Assembly: GCA_937870685.1 (NCBI GenBank)
Contig: CALMZX010000049.1
Span: 1-64,000, forward strand
Direction of reading: 5' to 3'
Source: an uncultured Alphaproteobacteria bacterium
GTDB taxonomy: Bacteria > Pseudomonadota > Alphaproteobacteria > Rhizobiales > Aestuariivirgaceae
Length of the DNA: 64,000 bases
Every line of letters begins with the position of its first letter. The first letter of the stretch is position 1. A program made the translations under genes and the position numbers. The notes under the pieces are model-generated. The model saw only the letters and a program-made list of their open reading frames with translations, did not search any database and had not been told where the DNA came from. Of the stretch, positions 43,652 to 52,620 are shown piece after piece.

Positions 43652-44653
43652 TCAGATTTCGAAGTTGATCATCTTGCGCATGACAAGAACGCCGATCGTC
43701 ATCCACGTGGCGCTGCCCACCAGCAGCATGTTGCCCGTCGATGTGTTGAACAGGGGGTTGAGGTAATTCGGATTGAGGATGGTGAGGCCGAGCATGATCA
43801 GGAAGGGCAGCGAACCGATGATGGCGGCCGACGACTTGGCTTCCTGGGACACGGCCTTGACCTTGGCCTTCATTTTCTTGCGGTCGCGCAGCACGCGCGA
43901 GAGGTTGCCAAGCGCTTCCGAGAGATTGCCGCCGGTCTTGGACTGGATGGTCATGACGATGGCGAGGAAGTTCACTTCGGCGAGCGGCATGCGTTCGACC
44001 ATGCGTTCAATGCCCTGGTCGATGGAGATGCCGACGCGCTGGCCATCCACCACTTCCATGAATTCGGGGCCGACCGGCGGGCCGGATTCAGAGGCAATGA
44101 TCTTCATGGCTTCCGACACGGGCAGGCCCGCCTTGAGGCCGCGCACCATCACGTCGATGGCATCAGCGAGATCGTTGATGAAGACGTTCTGGCGGCGCTT
44201 GCGCAGGAAGCCGAGGAACCAGCGGGGAAAGCCGAGGAAGCCGACAAAGGCGGCGCCACCGGCAATGTAGATGGGGGCGCCGAGGATGAGCGGCACGATG
44301 AAGAAGGCAGCACCGGTCGCGGCCGAGACGATCCAGAAGACGCGCGTGGTGATTTCGAGACCGGACTGGGCGATGAGGGTCTGGAGCGTGACCTTCTTCT
44401 TGGCCTTGGCTCGGTCTTCGTTCTGCTTGTTGAGCGAGTCCTGGATCTGGCGGCGGCGGACGTCCTTGTTGTCCTCGGCGAAGCGCTGGCGGAAACTTGA
44501 CTTCGCCTCCTTCTTGCCGCTGGCGATGGCATCAACGCGGCGCGCGGCATTGTTGCCCGAGATCATCGGGAAGACGATGGCGATCAGAAGGCCACCCACC
44601 GCCACGGCAACGGTGAAGAGGAAGGCAAGGTCGGAGAGGTCGGCGCCAAACAT
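43652..44653 (-). CDS. tadB: Tad pilus inner-membrane protein TadB
   Basis: A 333-aa paralogue of TadC with the GspF-type domain (DLADAIDVMVRGLKAGLPVSEAM; MTIQSKTGGNLSEALGNLSRVLRDR). TM segments lie at about residues 8-28, 105-140 and 270-325. It forms a heteromeric platform with TadC. It is separated from tadC by 49 bases and from cpaF by 18. Confidence 0.94.
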   Translation of the reverse strand: MFGADLSDLAFLFTVAVAVGGLLIAIVFPMISGNNAARRVDAIASGKKEAKSSFRQRFAEDNKDVRRRQIQDSLNKQNEDRAKAKKKVTLQTLIAQSGLEITTRVFWIVSAATGAAFFIVPLILGAPIYIAGGAAFVGFLGFPRWFLGFLRKRRQNVFINDLADAIDVMVRGLKAGLPVSEAMKIIASESGPPVGPEFMEVVDGQRVGISIDQGIERMVERMPLAEVNFLAIVMTIQSKTGGNLSEALGNLSRVLRDRKKMKAKVKAVSQEAKSSAAIIGSLPFLIMLGLTILNPNYLNPLFNTSTGNMLLVGSATWMTIGVLVMRKMINFEI

Positions 44654-44671
44654 TGTCGTGAGGACTCCCGG

Positions 44672-46204
44672 TTAGGCGTTGCCCGCTTCGCGCGCTTCGG
44701 CGCGTTCCAGCGCTTCGGCGAGGCGGCGGTCTTCGCTGTAGTAGCGGGCGCGGTCCCAGAAATGGGGCCGGGCGATGCCCGTGGAACGGTGGCGGCCGAT
44801 GATCTTGCCGTTGGCATCCTCTCCCACGATCTCGTAGACGAAGAGGTCCTGGGTGATGATCACGTCGCCTTCCATGCCGACGACCTCGGTGATGTGGGTG
44901 ATCTTGCGCGAACCGTCACGCAGGCGCGAGGCCTGGACGATCACGTCGATCGAGCCGCAGATCATTTCCTTGATGGTCTTGGATGGCAGGGCGAAGCCGC
45001 CCATGGTGATCATCGATTCAAGACGCGAGATGGCTTCACGCGGGCTGTTGGCGTGCAGCGTGCCCATGGAGCCGTCGTGACCGGTGTTCATCGCCTGCAG
45101 GAGGTCGAAGGCTTCCGGTCCGCGGACTTCGCCGACGATGATGCGTTCAGGACGCATACGCAGGCAGTTCTTGACGAGATCGCGCATGGTGATGGCGCCC
45201 TCGCCTTCGAGGTTCGGCGGGCGGGTTTCGAGACGCACGGTGTGCGGCTGCTGGAGCTGCAGTTCGGCGGCGTCCTCGCAGGTGATCACGCGTTCGTCGT
45301 GGTCGATATAGCCGGTGAGACAGTTCAGCAGTGTCGTCTTGCCCGAGCCGGTACCGCCGGAGATCAGCACGTTGCAGCGCACGCGACCGACAATCTCGAG
45401 GATGGTGCCGCCTTCCGGCGTGATCGACTTGAAGCGCACGAGATCCGGCAACCTCAGGCGGTCCTTCTTGAATTTGCGGATGGTGAGGGCGCAGCCGTCG
45501 ATGGCGAGCGGCGGGGCGATGACGTTGACGCGCGAACCGTCAGGCAGGCGGGCGTCGCAGATCGGGGAGGCTTCATCGACGCGGCGGCCGACCTGGCTCA
45601 CAATGCGCTGGCAGATGTTGAGCAGCTGGGCGTTGTCGCGGAAGCGAACGCCAGTCTTCTGCATCTTGCCATCGACTTCGATGAACACCGTCGCTGAGCC
45701 GTTGACCATGATGTCGGCGATGTCGTCGCGGGCCAGCAGCGGTTCCAGCGGGCCGTAGCCAAGCACGTCGTTGCAGATGTCCTCGAGCAGTTCCTCCTGC
45801 TCGGCAATCGACATCACCACGTCCTTGAGGGCGATGATCTCGTTAACGATGTCGCGGATTTCGTCGCGGGCGGCGTCGCGGTCAAGCTGGGCCAGCTGCG
45901 TCAGGTCGATGGCATCGATGAGCGCGTTGAAGATCGTGCTCTTGATGTCGTAGTAGTTGTCGGAACGCTTGGAATGGTCCGGGTTTCCGGCATCGCGCAC
46001 CGGGGCGGCGGCGACGGCAGGTGTGGCGGCGCGGGCACCCGCGCTGTTGGCGCCGAAGCCCATGGGCTGCTGCACCTTCACATCGGGCACGAAGTTGGCC
46101 TGCGCGGCGGCAGGTGCCACCGCGGGAACGCTGCCCGGGGCAGCGCCCGGCGGCGGAAGTGCAGCACCTGGGGAAGCGGAATTTTCGGGTCTCTTGCCAA
46201 ACAT
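44672..46204 (-). CDS. cpaF: Tad pilus assembly ATPase CpaF (TadA)
   Basis: A 510-aa secretion ATPase of the GspE/VirB11 superfamily. Walker A is [10 protein letters not shown], the His and Asp boxes are present, and [23 protein letters not shown] is the conserved CpaF segment. An N-terminal Pro/Ala-rich tail of about 70 residues precedes the three-helix bundle. It powers pilus extension and retraction in the family. It is 18 bases downstream of cpaE. Confidence 0.96.
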   Translation of the reverse strand: MFGKRPENSASPGAALPPPGAAPGSVPAVAPAAAQANFVPDVKVQQPMGFGANSAGARAATPAVAAAPVRDAGNPDHSKRSDNYYDIKSTIFNALIDAIDLTQLAQLDRDAARDEIRDIVNEIIALKDVVMSIAEQEELLEDICNDVLGYGPLEPLLARDDIADIMVNGSATVFIEVDGKMQKTGVRFRDNAQLLNICQRIVSQVGRRVDEASPICDARLPDGSRVNVIAPPLAIDGCALTIRKFKKDRLRLPDLVRFKSITPEGGTILEIVGRVRCNVLISGGTGSGKTTLLNCLTGYIDHDERVITCEDAAELQLQQPHTVRLETRPPNLEGEGAITMRDLVKNCLRMRPERIIVGEVRGPEAFDLLQAMNTGHDGSMGTLHANSPREAISRLESMITMGGFALPSKTIKEMICGSIDVIVQASRLRDGSRKITHITEVVGMEGDVIITQDLFVYEIVGEDANGKIIGRHRSTGIARPHFWDRARYYSEDRRLAEALERAEAREAGNA

Positions 46205-46222
46205 CGCTTGGTCCTTCTGGGC

Positions 46223-47485
46223 TTACTTCTTCTTGAAGATCGGCAGCTTGGAGAACAGGCTGCCGGACTTCTTGATTTCGGCGCTGGCCTTCTGGTTTCC
46301 GGCGAGCGTACGGGCCAGTTCGCCCAGCACTTCGGCCGACTTGGATTTCGGCGCCACTTCAAAGACCATCTGGCCGTTGCCCTGGGCCATGCCAAAGGTC
46401 TGCGGATCGTGCGGAATGACCGCCGATGGCGCGATGCCGATGGCCTTGGCGAAATCGTTGACCGGGATTTCCGGGCGCTTGGGCACGCCGACCTGGTTGA
46501 TGATCAGGCGCGGCGGCTTGTCATTGGGGCGCGCCGCCTTCAGCATGTCCACGAGGTTCTTGGCATTGCGCAGGGCGGGAAGCTCGGGCGTCGCCGTGAT
46601 GATGATCTCGTCGGAGTTGAGCAACGTGTACTTGATCCACGGGGCCCACATGTTGGGCACGTCAACGATGACGATGGGAGCCGAGAAACGCACGACGTTG
46701 AGGATGGTCTCGACGGCATGGGCCTCGATCGAAAGGTCGCGGTCGATGCTGCTCGGGCCGTTGAGAAGGCTGAGCTTGCTGCCCAGCTTGGTCATGAGGC
46801 GGTCGATCAGGGTGGTGTCAACGCGGTCCGGCGCGCCGAGCGCATCCATGATGCCGCCTGAACCGTCCTGGTTGAAGTTGAGGGCCGCCGTGCCGAAGGC
46901 GAGGTCAAGGTCGGTGATGATGGTGTCGATGTTCTGGCGCTGCGACACCGCCCAGCCGACGTTGTGGGCGATGGTTGACGAGCCGACGCCGCCCTTGGCG
47001 CCGACAAAGGACATGATGCGGCCAAGGGGTGCGGCCTTGGGATCGTTGAAGAGGTTGGCGATGGTCTCGATGAAGCTGAACGAGGTGATCGGCGCCACCG
47101 CATATTCGCTGATCCCCGCCTTCACCAGTTCGCGGTAGAGGATCACGTCGTTGACGTGGCCGATGACCACCACCTTGGTGGTGGCCTGGCAGACCTCGGC
47201 GAGGCGGCCCAGATCAGCCATCACCTGGTCGCGGTTGCCGTGGGTTTCGACGACCAGCACATGAGGCGTCGGCTGGGTCTGGTAGACCTGCACCGCGGCG
47301 GCAATGCCGCCCAGCTGGATGGTGACATGGGCGCGCGACATGCGGCGGTCGGCGCTGGCCACCTGGATGGCCTGGCCGGTCTCCTGCGTCTCGCAGAAGA
47401 TGTGGATGTCGACGCGCGGCACCAGCGCCACGAGCTCGTCCTGCGTGGCGGCCATCTGGGGAGAAACTTGCGTTGCGGTGTTCAT
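46223..47485 (-). CDS. cpaE: Tad pilus localization ATPase-like protein CpaE (TadZ)
   Basis: A 420-aa protein with an N-terminal receiver-like domain (VDIHIFCETQETGQAI) and a C-terminal ParA/MinD-type ATPase domain with a deviant Walker A, SFVGAKGGVGSSTIAHN. CpaE/TadZ localises the pilus machinery to one pole. In this genome it may depend on a polarity protein such as the PodJ-like product encoded at 23846-26941; that link is inferred from Caulobacter, where PodJ acts upstream of CpaE. Confidence 0.93.
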   Translation of the reverse strand: MNTATQVSPQMAATQDELVALVPRVDIHIFCETQETGQAIQVASADRRMSRAHVTIQLGGIAAAVQVYQTQPTPHVLVVETHGNRDQVMADLGRLAEVCQATTKVVVIGHVNDVILYRELVKAGISEYAVAPITSFSFIETIANLFNDPKAAPLGRIMSFVGAKGGVGSSTIAHNVGWAVSQRQNIDTIITDLDLAFGTAALNFNQDGSGGIMDALGAPDRVDTTLIDRLMTKLGSKLSLLNGPSSIDRDLSIEAHAVETILNVVRFSAPIVIVDVPNMWAPWIKYTLLNSDEIIITATPELPALRNAKNLVDMLKAARPNDKPPRLIINQVGVPKRPEIPVNDFAKAIGIAPSAVIPHDPQTFGMAQGNGQMVFEVAPKSKSAEVLGELARTLAGNQKASAEIKKSGSLFSKLPIFKKK

Positions 47486-47530
47486 GGTGTTGCCTTGACT
47501 GTTGCGCCTGTGCCTTTTGCGTGAGCCCGC

Positions 47531-48187
47531 TCAGAAACCGAAGAGCGAACCGAAACCTGTCTTGCCCTGGCCATCACTGATCTTCTTGATGGCGGCGGTG
47601 CCGTTTGCCGCGGGAACCAGCGTGGCCGGCTGTGGCGCAACCACATCTTCCGGATTGGCCAGCATGGCGGCGATGTTGGACTGGACGGCGCAGCCATGGT
47701 TGGGCATGCGCTCGTTGCGGCCGCTGTCGGCCCCGTTCACCGTCCACTCGCCGCACGGCTTGGTGTGGGCATAGGACTTGACGTAGGCGAGGCGCACCGG
47801 TGCCGAAGCGGGTGCAGGATAGGTACCAATGCGGATCATCTCGCGCGGCACGCCCTGCTGCAGCATGAGGCCCGCGACTTCCTCGGCCACGCGGGCCGAC
47901 TTGCCGCCGCCTGCCGGGCGCTTGACCATCACGGGCGTCAGGCCGCCGGCCAGCGACTGGCGGGCAAACCGGGCCACCGCATTGGCCTGCGAAGGCTGGA
48001 GCGTACCATGGGACGAGGCCACCTCGAGGGTGATCGGGCCCTTGGCGTATTCGATGGGATAGCGCTCTTCCGGTGACATCGGCACATAGGTGTCATCGAG
48101 CGCCAGATCATCGTGGGCGCAACCGGCAAGGCCGAGGCCTGCCACCATCACCAGGAGGGGGAGGGATTTCCGAGACAGAACTGACAT
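47531..48187 (-). CDS. cpaD: Tad pilus lipoprotein CpaD
   Basis: A 218-aa outer-membrane-associated lipoprotein. The lipobox LAGC lies at the end of the signal (MSVLSRKSLPLLVMVAGLG), and the body contains NHGCAVQSNIAAMLANPEDV, the conserved CpaD C-terminal motif. CpaD helps the secretin CpaC. AGGA eight bases upstream supports the ATG at 48187; a GTG at 48217 overlapping the cpaC stop is possible but less likely. Confidence 0.9.
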   Translation of the reverse strand: MSVLSRKSLPLLVMVAGLGLAGCAHDDLALDDTYVPMSPEERYPIEYAKGPITLEVASSHGTLQPSQANAVARFARQSLAGGLTPVMVKRPAGGGKSARVAEEVAGLMLQQGVPREMIRIGTYPAPASAPVRLAYVKSYAHTKPCGEWTVNGADSGRNERMPNHGCAVQSNIAAMLANPEDVVAPQPATLVPAANGTAAIKKISDGQGKTGFGSLFGF

Positions 48188-48213
48188 ACGCATTTTCCTA
48201 AACCTTTCCCGGC

Positions 48214-49656
48214 TCACTCGACGATGAAGCCAACGTTGCCGTGGTATGTGCCATCCGGTGCAGCACCGCCGGTGCCATAGACCTTGTTGAGGCGGCCCAT
48301 GAGGATGGTCTGGCGGTCGGTCGGGGCGTTGAAGCCCTTGTCCGGCGTGGTGAGCTGCTTCTCGCCCGTGGCGCGCACCAGATAGGGTGTCACGATGATG
48401 ACGAGTTCCGTTTCATTCTCGATGAAGTCGCGGCTGCGGAAGAGGGTGCCGAGGATCGGCAGCTTCTTGAGGCCGGGGGTGCCCTTGATGTTCTGGCGCG
48501 TGGTCTCGCGGATGAGGCCGGCGATCATCATGGAACCGCCGCTCGGCAGTTCCAGCGTGGTCTGGGCGCCACGCTTGTTGACGGTGGGCACCGCAACCGT
48601 GGTCGCCGACTGGGCGAGTTCGCTCACCTCGGTCTTGATCTTCAGGTTGATGCGGCCTTCATCAAGGACGGTTGGCGTGAAGTCCACGGCGACACCGAAT
48701 TCCTTGAACTGGTAGGAGCAGACGCCCGTGTCCGGATCGATGGTGGCGCAGTAGGGGAATTCGCCGCCGGCACGGAACTGGGCCTCGCCACCCGTCTGGG
48801 CGGTGAGGTTGGGTTCTGCGAGGGTGCGGAGCATGCCATCGGATTCCATGGCGCGCAGCACGCCATCAACAGTCACGTTGCCGCCGCTGTAGGCACCGGC
48901 ATAGCCGCCCGCGGGGCTCAGCAGGTCGCTGGCGAAGGGATTCATGTTGGAGAGGTTGAAGGCGAAGTTCCCGGCCTTGATCAGGGCCTGGAAGTTGATG
49001 CCGAACTGCTTCAGCACGTCGCGCTGGATTTCAACCACCTTGACCTTCAGCATGACCTGGTCTTCGCCGGCCACCTTGATGGTGTTGATGATGCTCGAGC
49101 CGCTGCTCATGAACGACGCGCCCTGGGCGAACTGGTTGGCGAGGTCAACGGCGGTCTTGGCCTCAAGCTGGCTGTGGGCGATGCCACCGAGGATGACGTT
49201 GTTGTTGACCGTATCCACCGTGATGCGGGTGCCCGGCAGCGAGCGCTGCAGGAGCTTGCGGATGGCGGTGGTGTCGAGCGCCACTTCCAGGTCCAGGTTC
49301 AGGATCTGCTGGCCGTTGGCGTCGAAGAAGAAGACGTTGGTCTGGCCCGGCTTGCGGGCGAAGAGGTAGGCGGTGTTCTTGGAACGCACCACGGCATCCA
49401 CGATCTCGGGGTTGCCGACAATCACGTCGCGGGCGTCGGCGGGCAGCTTCACCACCACCGACTTGTTGAGGCCGATGCGGACGAAGCGGCCGTCGTTGTC
49501 GGCGGCGGAAACGTCAAGGTCGGTCGCCTGCGCGGGCGGTGCCGTCACCGCCTGCAGGGTGAGCGCCATGGTTGCAGCCGTCATCAGGCCTGCGAGCAGC
49601 AGTCCTGCCTTGGCCACCGGGCGCGCGAGAAACGAGGAGTTGATATTCATGAACAT
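48214..49656 (-). CDS. cpaC: Tad pilus secretin CpaC (RcpA)
   Basis: A 480-aa outer-membrane secretin. A signal sequence ends near residue 44 (APPAQA). An N-terminal pilus domain (RFVRIGLNKSVVVKLPADARDVIVGNPEIVDAVV) and a BON-like segment come next, and the C-terminal secretin domain contains TLELPSGGSMMIAGLI and PILGTLFRSRDF. It forms the pore through which the pilus leaves the cell. A homologous but separate N-domain protein is encoded at 51378-51863. Confidence 0.95.
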   Translation of the reverse strand: MFMNINSSFLARPVAKAGLLLAGLMTAATMALTLQAVTAPPAQATDLDVSAADNDGRFVRIGLNKSVVVKLPADARDVIVGNPEIVDAVVRSKNTAYLFARKPGQTNVFFFDANGQQILNLDLEVALDTTAIRKLLQRSLPGTRITVDTVNNNVILGGIAHSQLEAKTAVDLANQFAQGASFMSSGSSIINTIKVAGEDQVMLKVKVVEIQRDVLKQFGINFQALIKAGNFAFNLSNMNPFASDLLSPAGGYAGAYSGGNVTVDGVLRAMESDGMLRTLAEPNLTAQTGGEAQFRAGGEFPYCATIDPDTGVCSYQFKEFGVAVDFTPTVLDEGRINLKIKTEVSELAQSATTVAVPTVNKRGAQTTLELPSGGSMMIAGLIRETTRQNIKGTPGLKKLPILGTLFRSRDFIENETELVIIVTPYLVRATGEKQLTTPDKGFNAPTDRQTILMGRLNKVYGTGGAAPDGTYHGNVGFIVE

Positions 49657-49668
49657 GACGCGTGTGCC

Positions 49669-50490
49669 TCAGCGATTGGTGGCGTAGGTCTCGATACCTG
49701 CGCGAATGAAGAGCGTGTCGGTGGTCTTGGTCTTGCCGTTGCTGCGGTATTTCTCGGCGAGGACCGGACCTTCCTCGAGCGACTTGGCGTCGTTCTCGGC
49801 GATGGAGCGCAGGGAGAGCGAGAGTTCGCCCTCGGATTCGACCTTGGCAATGATCTCGGCCTGTTCGGGGTGGAGTTCCAGCGTCGCCGTTTCCACTTCC
49901 TTCATGGAAACCTCGTCGCCCTCCTGAACCTTCTTGAAGACCTGGTCCATGGCGAGGACGCGGACATTGGACATCACCGTCTCGCTCTTCACGAGATTGC
50001 CGGGGCCCGGCACCTTGCGGGTGAGAATGACGTCAACCCGGTCATTCGGCAGGATGAAGCCACCGGCGGTCGAGCGCAGCGACACGGCCACCGAAATGGC
50101 GCGCATGCCCTTGGGCAGGATGGCGCTGATGAAGCCGCCCTCGCCCGGTTTCACGATCTTCTTGTCATTGATCACTTCGCCTTCGAACATCGGCACGAAG
50201 GCGCGGGCCTCGGCGTATTTCTCTTCGGCGTCGGCCATCTCATCCTTGGTGATCATGGCCTCCAGCACGTTGTCCTTGGGCCACTCCTTCCAGAGCAGGC
50301 TGCCGGGAGCGAGTTTCTCACCGGTCTGGATGTCACGGGCGGCCACGAGCACGTCGGTGGTCTCGACCTTGGAGATGACCTGCGGCTCGGGAGGCGGTGC
50401 CTTCTTGCCGATTATGCCCTTGGCCAGCAGGGCCGCCGCAACAGCCGCACCCACCGAACCGGCCAGTACCAAAACGCGCATCTTACTCAT
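49669..50490 (-). CDS. cpaB: Tad pilus assembly protein CpaB (RcpC)
   Basis: A 273-aa periplasmic protein with an N-terminal signal anchor (about residues 5-26) and a SAF-like domain (VLVAARDIQTGEKLAPGSLLWKEWP), followed by the RcpC domain (MRAISVAVS, GFILPNDRVDVIL). It supports secretin assembly. It starts a tight operon and is preceded by a 130-bp AT-rich gap carrying a predicted promoter. Confidence 0.94.
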   Translation of the reverse strand: MSKMRVLVLAGSVGAAVAAALLAKGIIGKKAPPPEPQVISKVETTDVLVAARDIQTGEKLAPGSLLWKEWPKDNVLEAMITKDEMADAEEKYAEARAFVPMFEGEVINDKKIVKPGEGGFISAILPKGMRAISVAVSLRSTAGGFILPNDRVDVILTRKVPGPGNLVKSETVMSNVRVLAMDQVFKKVQEGDEVSMKEVETATLELHPEQAEIIAKVESEGELSLSLRSIAENDAKSLEEGPVLAEKYRSNGKTKTTDTLFIRAGIETYATNR

Positions 50491-50582
50491 CAGCAGATCC
50501 TCACCGGTGGCACCGCATCAACCTGCGGAGCACACACTTTCAGGGTCCATCTTTCGGACCGAATGGCAAAATATTGGTTAAT

Positions 50583-50612
50583 GTTATCCATAATCGTAAA
50601 ATTGACCGTCAA
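50583..50612 (-). promoter_or_regulatory. Predicted promoter of the cpaB-tadC operon
   Basis: On the minus strand TTGACG (50607-50612) precedes GATAAC or GGATAA with an 18- or 17-base spacer, in an AT-rich stretch (50560-50612). It would give a leader of about 90 bases before cpaB. Prediction only; cpaA could also reach cpaB by read-through. Confidence 0.35.
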
Positions 50613-50620
50613 ATCGGGCG

Positions 50621-51133
50621 TCAGGCGGCACCCACGATCCACCAGGTCTGCGGGTAGGCAATGATGGCGCCAATGGCGAGTGCGAAGCCGTAGGGCAGCT
50701 TCGGGCGGATCTTGCGGGCTGCCTTGCCGATGCGGTTCTCGGCACCCACGCCCTGGATTTCCACCATGGTCATGACGACGGACCAGAGCGCCACGGCGAT
50801 GGCAAGCGCGCCACCGGCGATGACCGTGGCGATCAGGAAAGGCATGGTCTGGGACGTGCCGAACCAGAGTCCGGCCGCAGCCAGCAGCTTGGCATCGCCA
50901 CCGCCAAAGAGGCCGAAGGAGAAGAGCGCGAAACCCGCCACAAAGAGAATGGCGCCCGCCAGCAGGTGCCAGCCGAATTCCACCAGCGGCATTCCGGTTG
51001 CCCAGGCCATGGGAAAGAAGAGCACGGCGGTCAGCAGCGTCAGCCAGTTGGGAATGCGGAAGGAGGAGAGATCACTGATGGCGGCGGCAATCATCAGCAC
51101 AGGCAGGAGGGCAATCGACAATATATGAAGCAT
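50621..51133 (-). CDS. cpaA: Prepilin peptidase CpaA (TadV)
   Basis: A 170-aa inner-membrane aspartic protease with about five TM segments. The catalytic pair lies in SDLSSFRIPN (near residue 20) and GGGDAKLL (GXGD motif). It lacks the methyltransferase domain of large prepilin peptidases, as expected for Tad systems, and would process the Flp pilin and the TadE-like pseudopilins. No Flp pilin gene lies next to it. Start chosen at ATG 51133. Confidence 0.92.
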   Translation of the reverse strand: MLHILSIALLPVLMIAAAISDLSSFRIPNWLTLLTAVLFFPMAWATGMPLVEFGWHLLAGAILFVAGFALFSFGLFGGGDAKLLAAAGLWFGTSQTMPFLIATVIAGGALAIAVALWSVVMTMVEIQGVGAENRIGKAARKIRPKLPYGFALAIGAIIAYPQTWWIVGAA

Positions 51134-51377
51134 GTGAGCGATCCGTACGGTGCGGGGCGATGGCCCGGCACATTTCCGCCGCACAATCCCACGCCAGCCG
51201 TAAAGGCGCGGTTAACCCTACCGGGGCAAGTCAACAGAAGATCAAGGCACCGCCCGCTGTCTGGCAATCCGTGCCGCCCATGGCCGCGGTAACCGAAGAT
51301 TCACCATTCCCGTGCAAGTCTCCCTGCAAAGACAGGCGCGCCATGCGCCTTTCCGTTACGCCAAGAGGTTTGTCCGC

Positions 51378-51863
51378 ATGCGTCTCCGCTCTTCCCTCAT
51401 CGCTGCCGCCGCGCTTGTCGCGGCCCTGGCGGCCCCGGCCAGCAGCTTTGCCGGACAGGCCCTGATCCTCGAGTCAGACCAGTCGCAACTCGTCATCCTG
51501 CCCAGCCTTCCCGGCTCGGTGGTGATCGGCAATCCCACCATCGCGGATGCCACGGTGGAAGGCACCAAGCTCTTCCTGCATGGCCGCGCCTTCGGCACCA
51601 CCAACATCATGGTCATGGACATGAGCGGCAACGAGATGGCGAATTTTGAAGTTTCGATCGGCCGCCAGACGCCCAATGCGCTGGCCCTGTTCCGCGGCGC
51701 GAAGCGCGAATCCTACAATTGCGCGCCCTACTGCGAGAGCGAACTGCAGATCGGCGACGACATGCTTTACAATGCTGTCATCCTCGAACAGACCAAGAAG
51801 AAGATCGAACTGGCCACCGGCGCCGACACGGCCAAGTCGGAAGCACCGCCCGCGCCGCAATGA
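51378..51863 (+). CDS. Pilus assembly N-terminal domain protein (CpaC-N-like)
   Basis: A 161-aa secreted protein. The signal ends near residue 27 (APASSFAG). The mature part (LESDQSQLVILPSLPGSVVIGNPTIADATVEG and FGTTNIMVMDMSG) is the domain found at the N-terminus of CpaC secretins, here as a stand-alone protein, followed by a C-terminal region with two cysteines (NCAPYCESELQ). It probably associates with the secretin or pilus base. GAGG ten bases upstream supports the ATG at 51378. It diverges from cpaA across 244 bp in which no clear promoter was identified, and a terminator follows. Confidence 0.82.
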   Translation: MRLRSSLIAAAALVAALAAPASSFAGQALILESDQSQLVILPSLPGSVVIGNPTIADATVEGTKLFLHGRAFGTTNIMVMDMSGNEMANFEVSIGRQTPNALALFRGAKRESYNCAPYCESELQIGDDMLYNAVILEQTKKKIELATGADTAKSEAPPAPQ

Positions 51864-51895
51864 TCCGCCCGTGCGGCTTCGTGTCATCATGCAAC

Positions 51896-51926
51896 AGGCA
51901 GGTTCCCCGGAACCTGCCTTTTTCTT
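51896..51926 (+). terminator. Rho-independent terminator
   Basis: AGGCAGGTTC and GAACCTGCCT form a ten-base stem with a four-base loop, followed by TTTTTCTTG. It ends the transcript of the pilus N-domain gene. Confidence 0.88.
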
Positions 51927-51959
51927 GCGGGCCTGCAGCGGCATTACCTAAAATTTTAG
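51925..51959 (+). promoter_or_regulatory. Predicted promoter with palindrome upstream of the TadE-like genes
   Basis: TTGCGG (51925-51930) is followed after 18 bases by TAAAAT (51949-51954), which lies in the perfect palindrome CTAAAATTTTAG (51948-51959). The -35 touches the upstream terminator. Sequence-based prediction; the palindrome could be an operator. Confidence 0.35.
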
Positions 51960-52051
51960 ACAATCCCTTCAAAAAAAAGAAATCCAGTGGTGATAGGACC
52001 GCACGTTGACAAGGCCTCGGCCCAGCAATGCCGAGTGGGGAGTGTGCAAAC

Positions 52052-52609
52052 ATGCGACTGAAATTCGCTCCAAGGAAATTCCTGCGCAACGCCCGCGGCG
52101 TGACTGCCGTGGAGTTTGCCATGGTGGCGCCGGTGTTCTTCATGGCATTGGGTGCCGTGATTGAAACCGGCATCATGCTGTTTACCGAATATGTCCTGCA
52201 GGCCAGCGTGCAGGAGGCGGCCCGCAAGGTCCGCACCGGCCAGGCGCAATCGGCCGGCATGAGTGCCGCCGCCTTCAAGACCGAGATCTGCAACCTCGCG
52301 AGCGCCGTCATGGACTGCAATGGATCCGTGAACGTCTACGTGAAATCGGCGGCGAGCTTCGCGGCACTGAAGACCGCGACGCCCTCCTACCTGAACGTCG
52401 GCAATGCCTACGGCGGCGCGCCGTCTGCCTCGTCCTACGACTGCGGCGGGCCGTCCAAGCCCGTTGCCATCATCGCCACCTATGACTGGAACATCGTCAT
52501 GCCCTTCATGAGCCCCTTCGGCAACGTGGATGGCAACAGCAAGCGCCGCGTCGCAGGCTTCGCCATGTTCCAGAACGAACCGTTCCCCAGCGGCACCAGC
52601 TGCTCGTGA
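52052..52609 (+). CDS. TadE-like pseudopilin
   Basis: A 185-aa protein with the type IV prepilin-like start: a basic leader (MRLKFAPRKFLRNARG), the cleavage/methylation context GVTAVEFAMVAPVFFMALG with Glu at +5 and one hydrophobic helix, followed by a periplasmic domain with several Cys. This is the TadE/TadE-like pattern; such minor pilins are processed by CpaA and needed for Tad pilus assembly. GGGGAGT upstream supports ATG 52052. The next gene follows within 12 bases. Confidence 0.87.
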   Translation: MRLKFAPRKFLRNARGVTAVEFAMVAPVFFMALGAVIETGIMLFTEYVLQASVQEAARKVRTGQAQSAGMSAAAFKTEICNLASAVMDCNGSVNVYVKSAASFAALKTATPSYLNVGNAYGGAPSASSYDCGGPSKPVAIIATYDWNIVMPFMSPFGNVDGNSKRRVAGFAMFQNEPFPSGTSCS

Positions 52610-52620
52610 GGCCAATGACC

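Noticed and set aside
48241-50664. Very long open frame on the plus strand opposite cpaD, cpaC and cpaB
   Set aside because: It is antisense to well-supported Tad genes, is rich in Gly/His/Arg/Asp repeats typical of reverse-strand reading of GC-rich genes, and has no family features.
50491-51377. Search for a Flp/PilA pilin gene around cpaA
   Set aside because: No short open frame with a prepilin leader and GLIA-type hydrophobic start was found on either strand.
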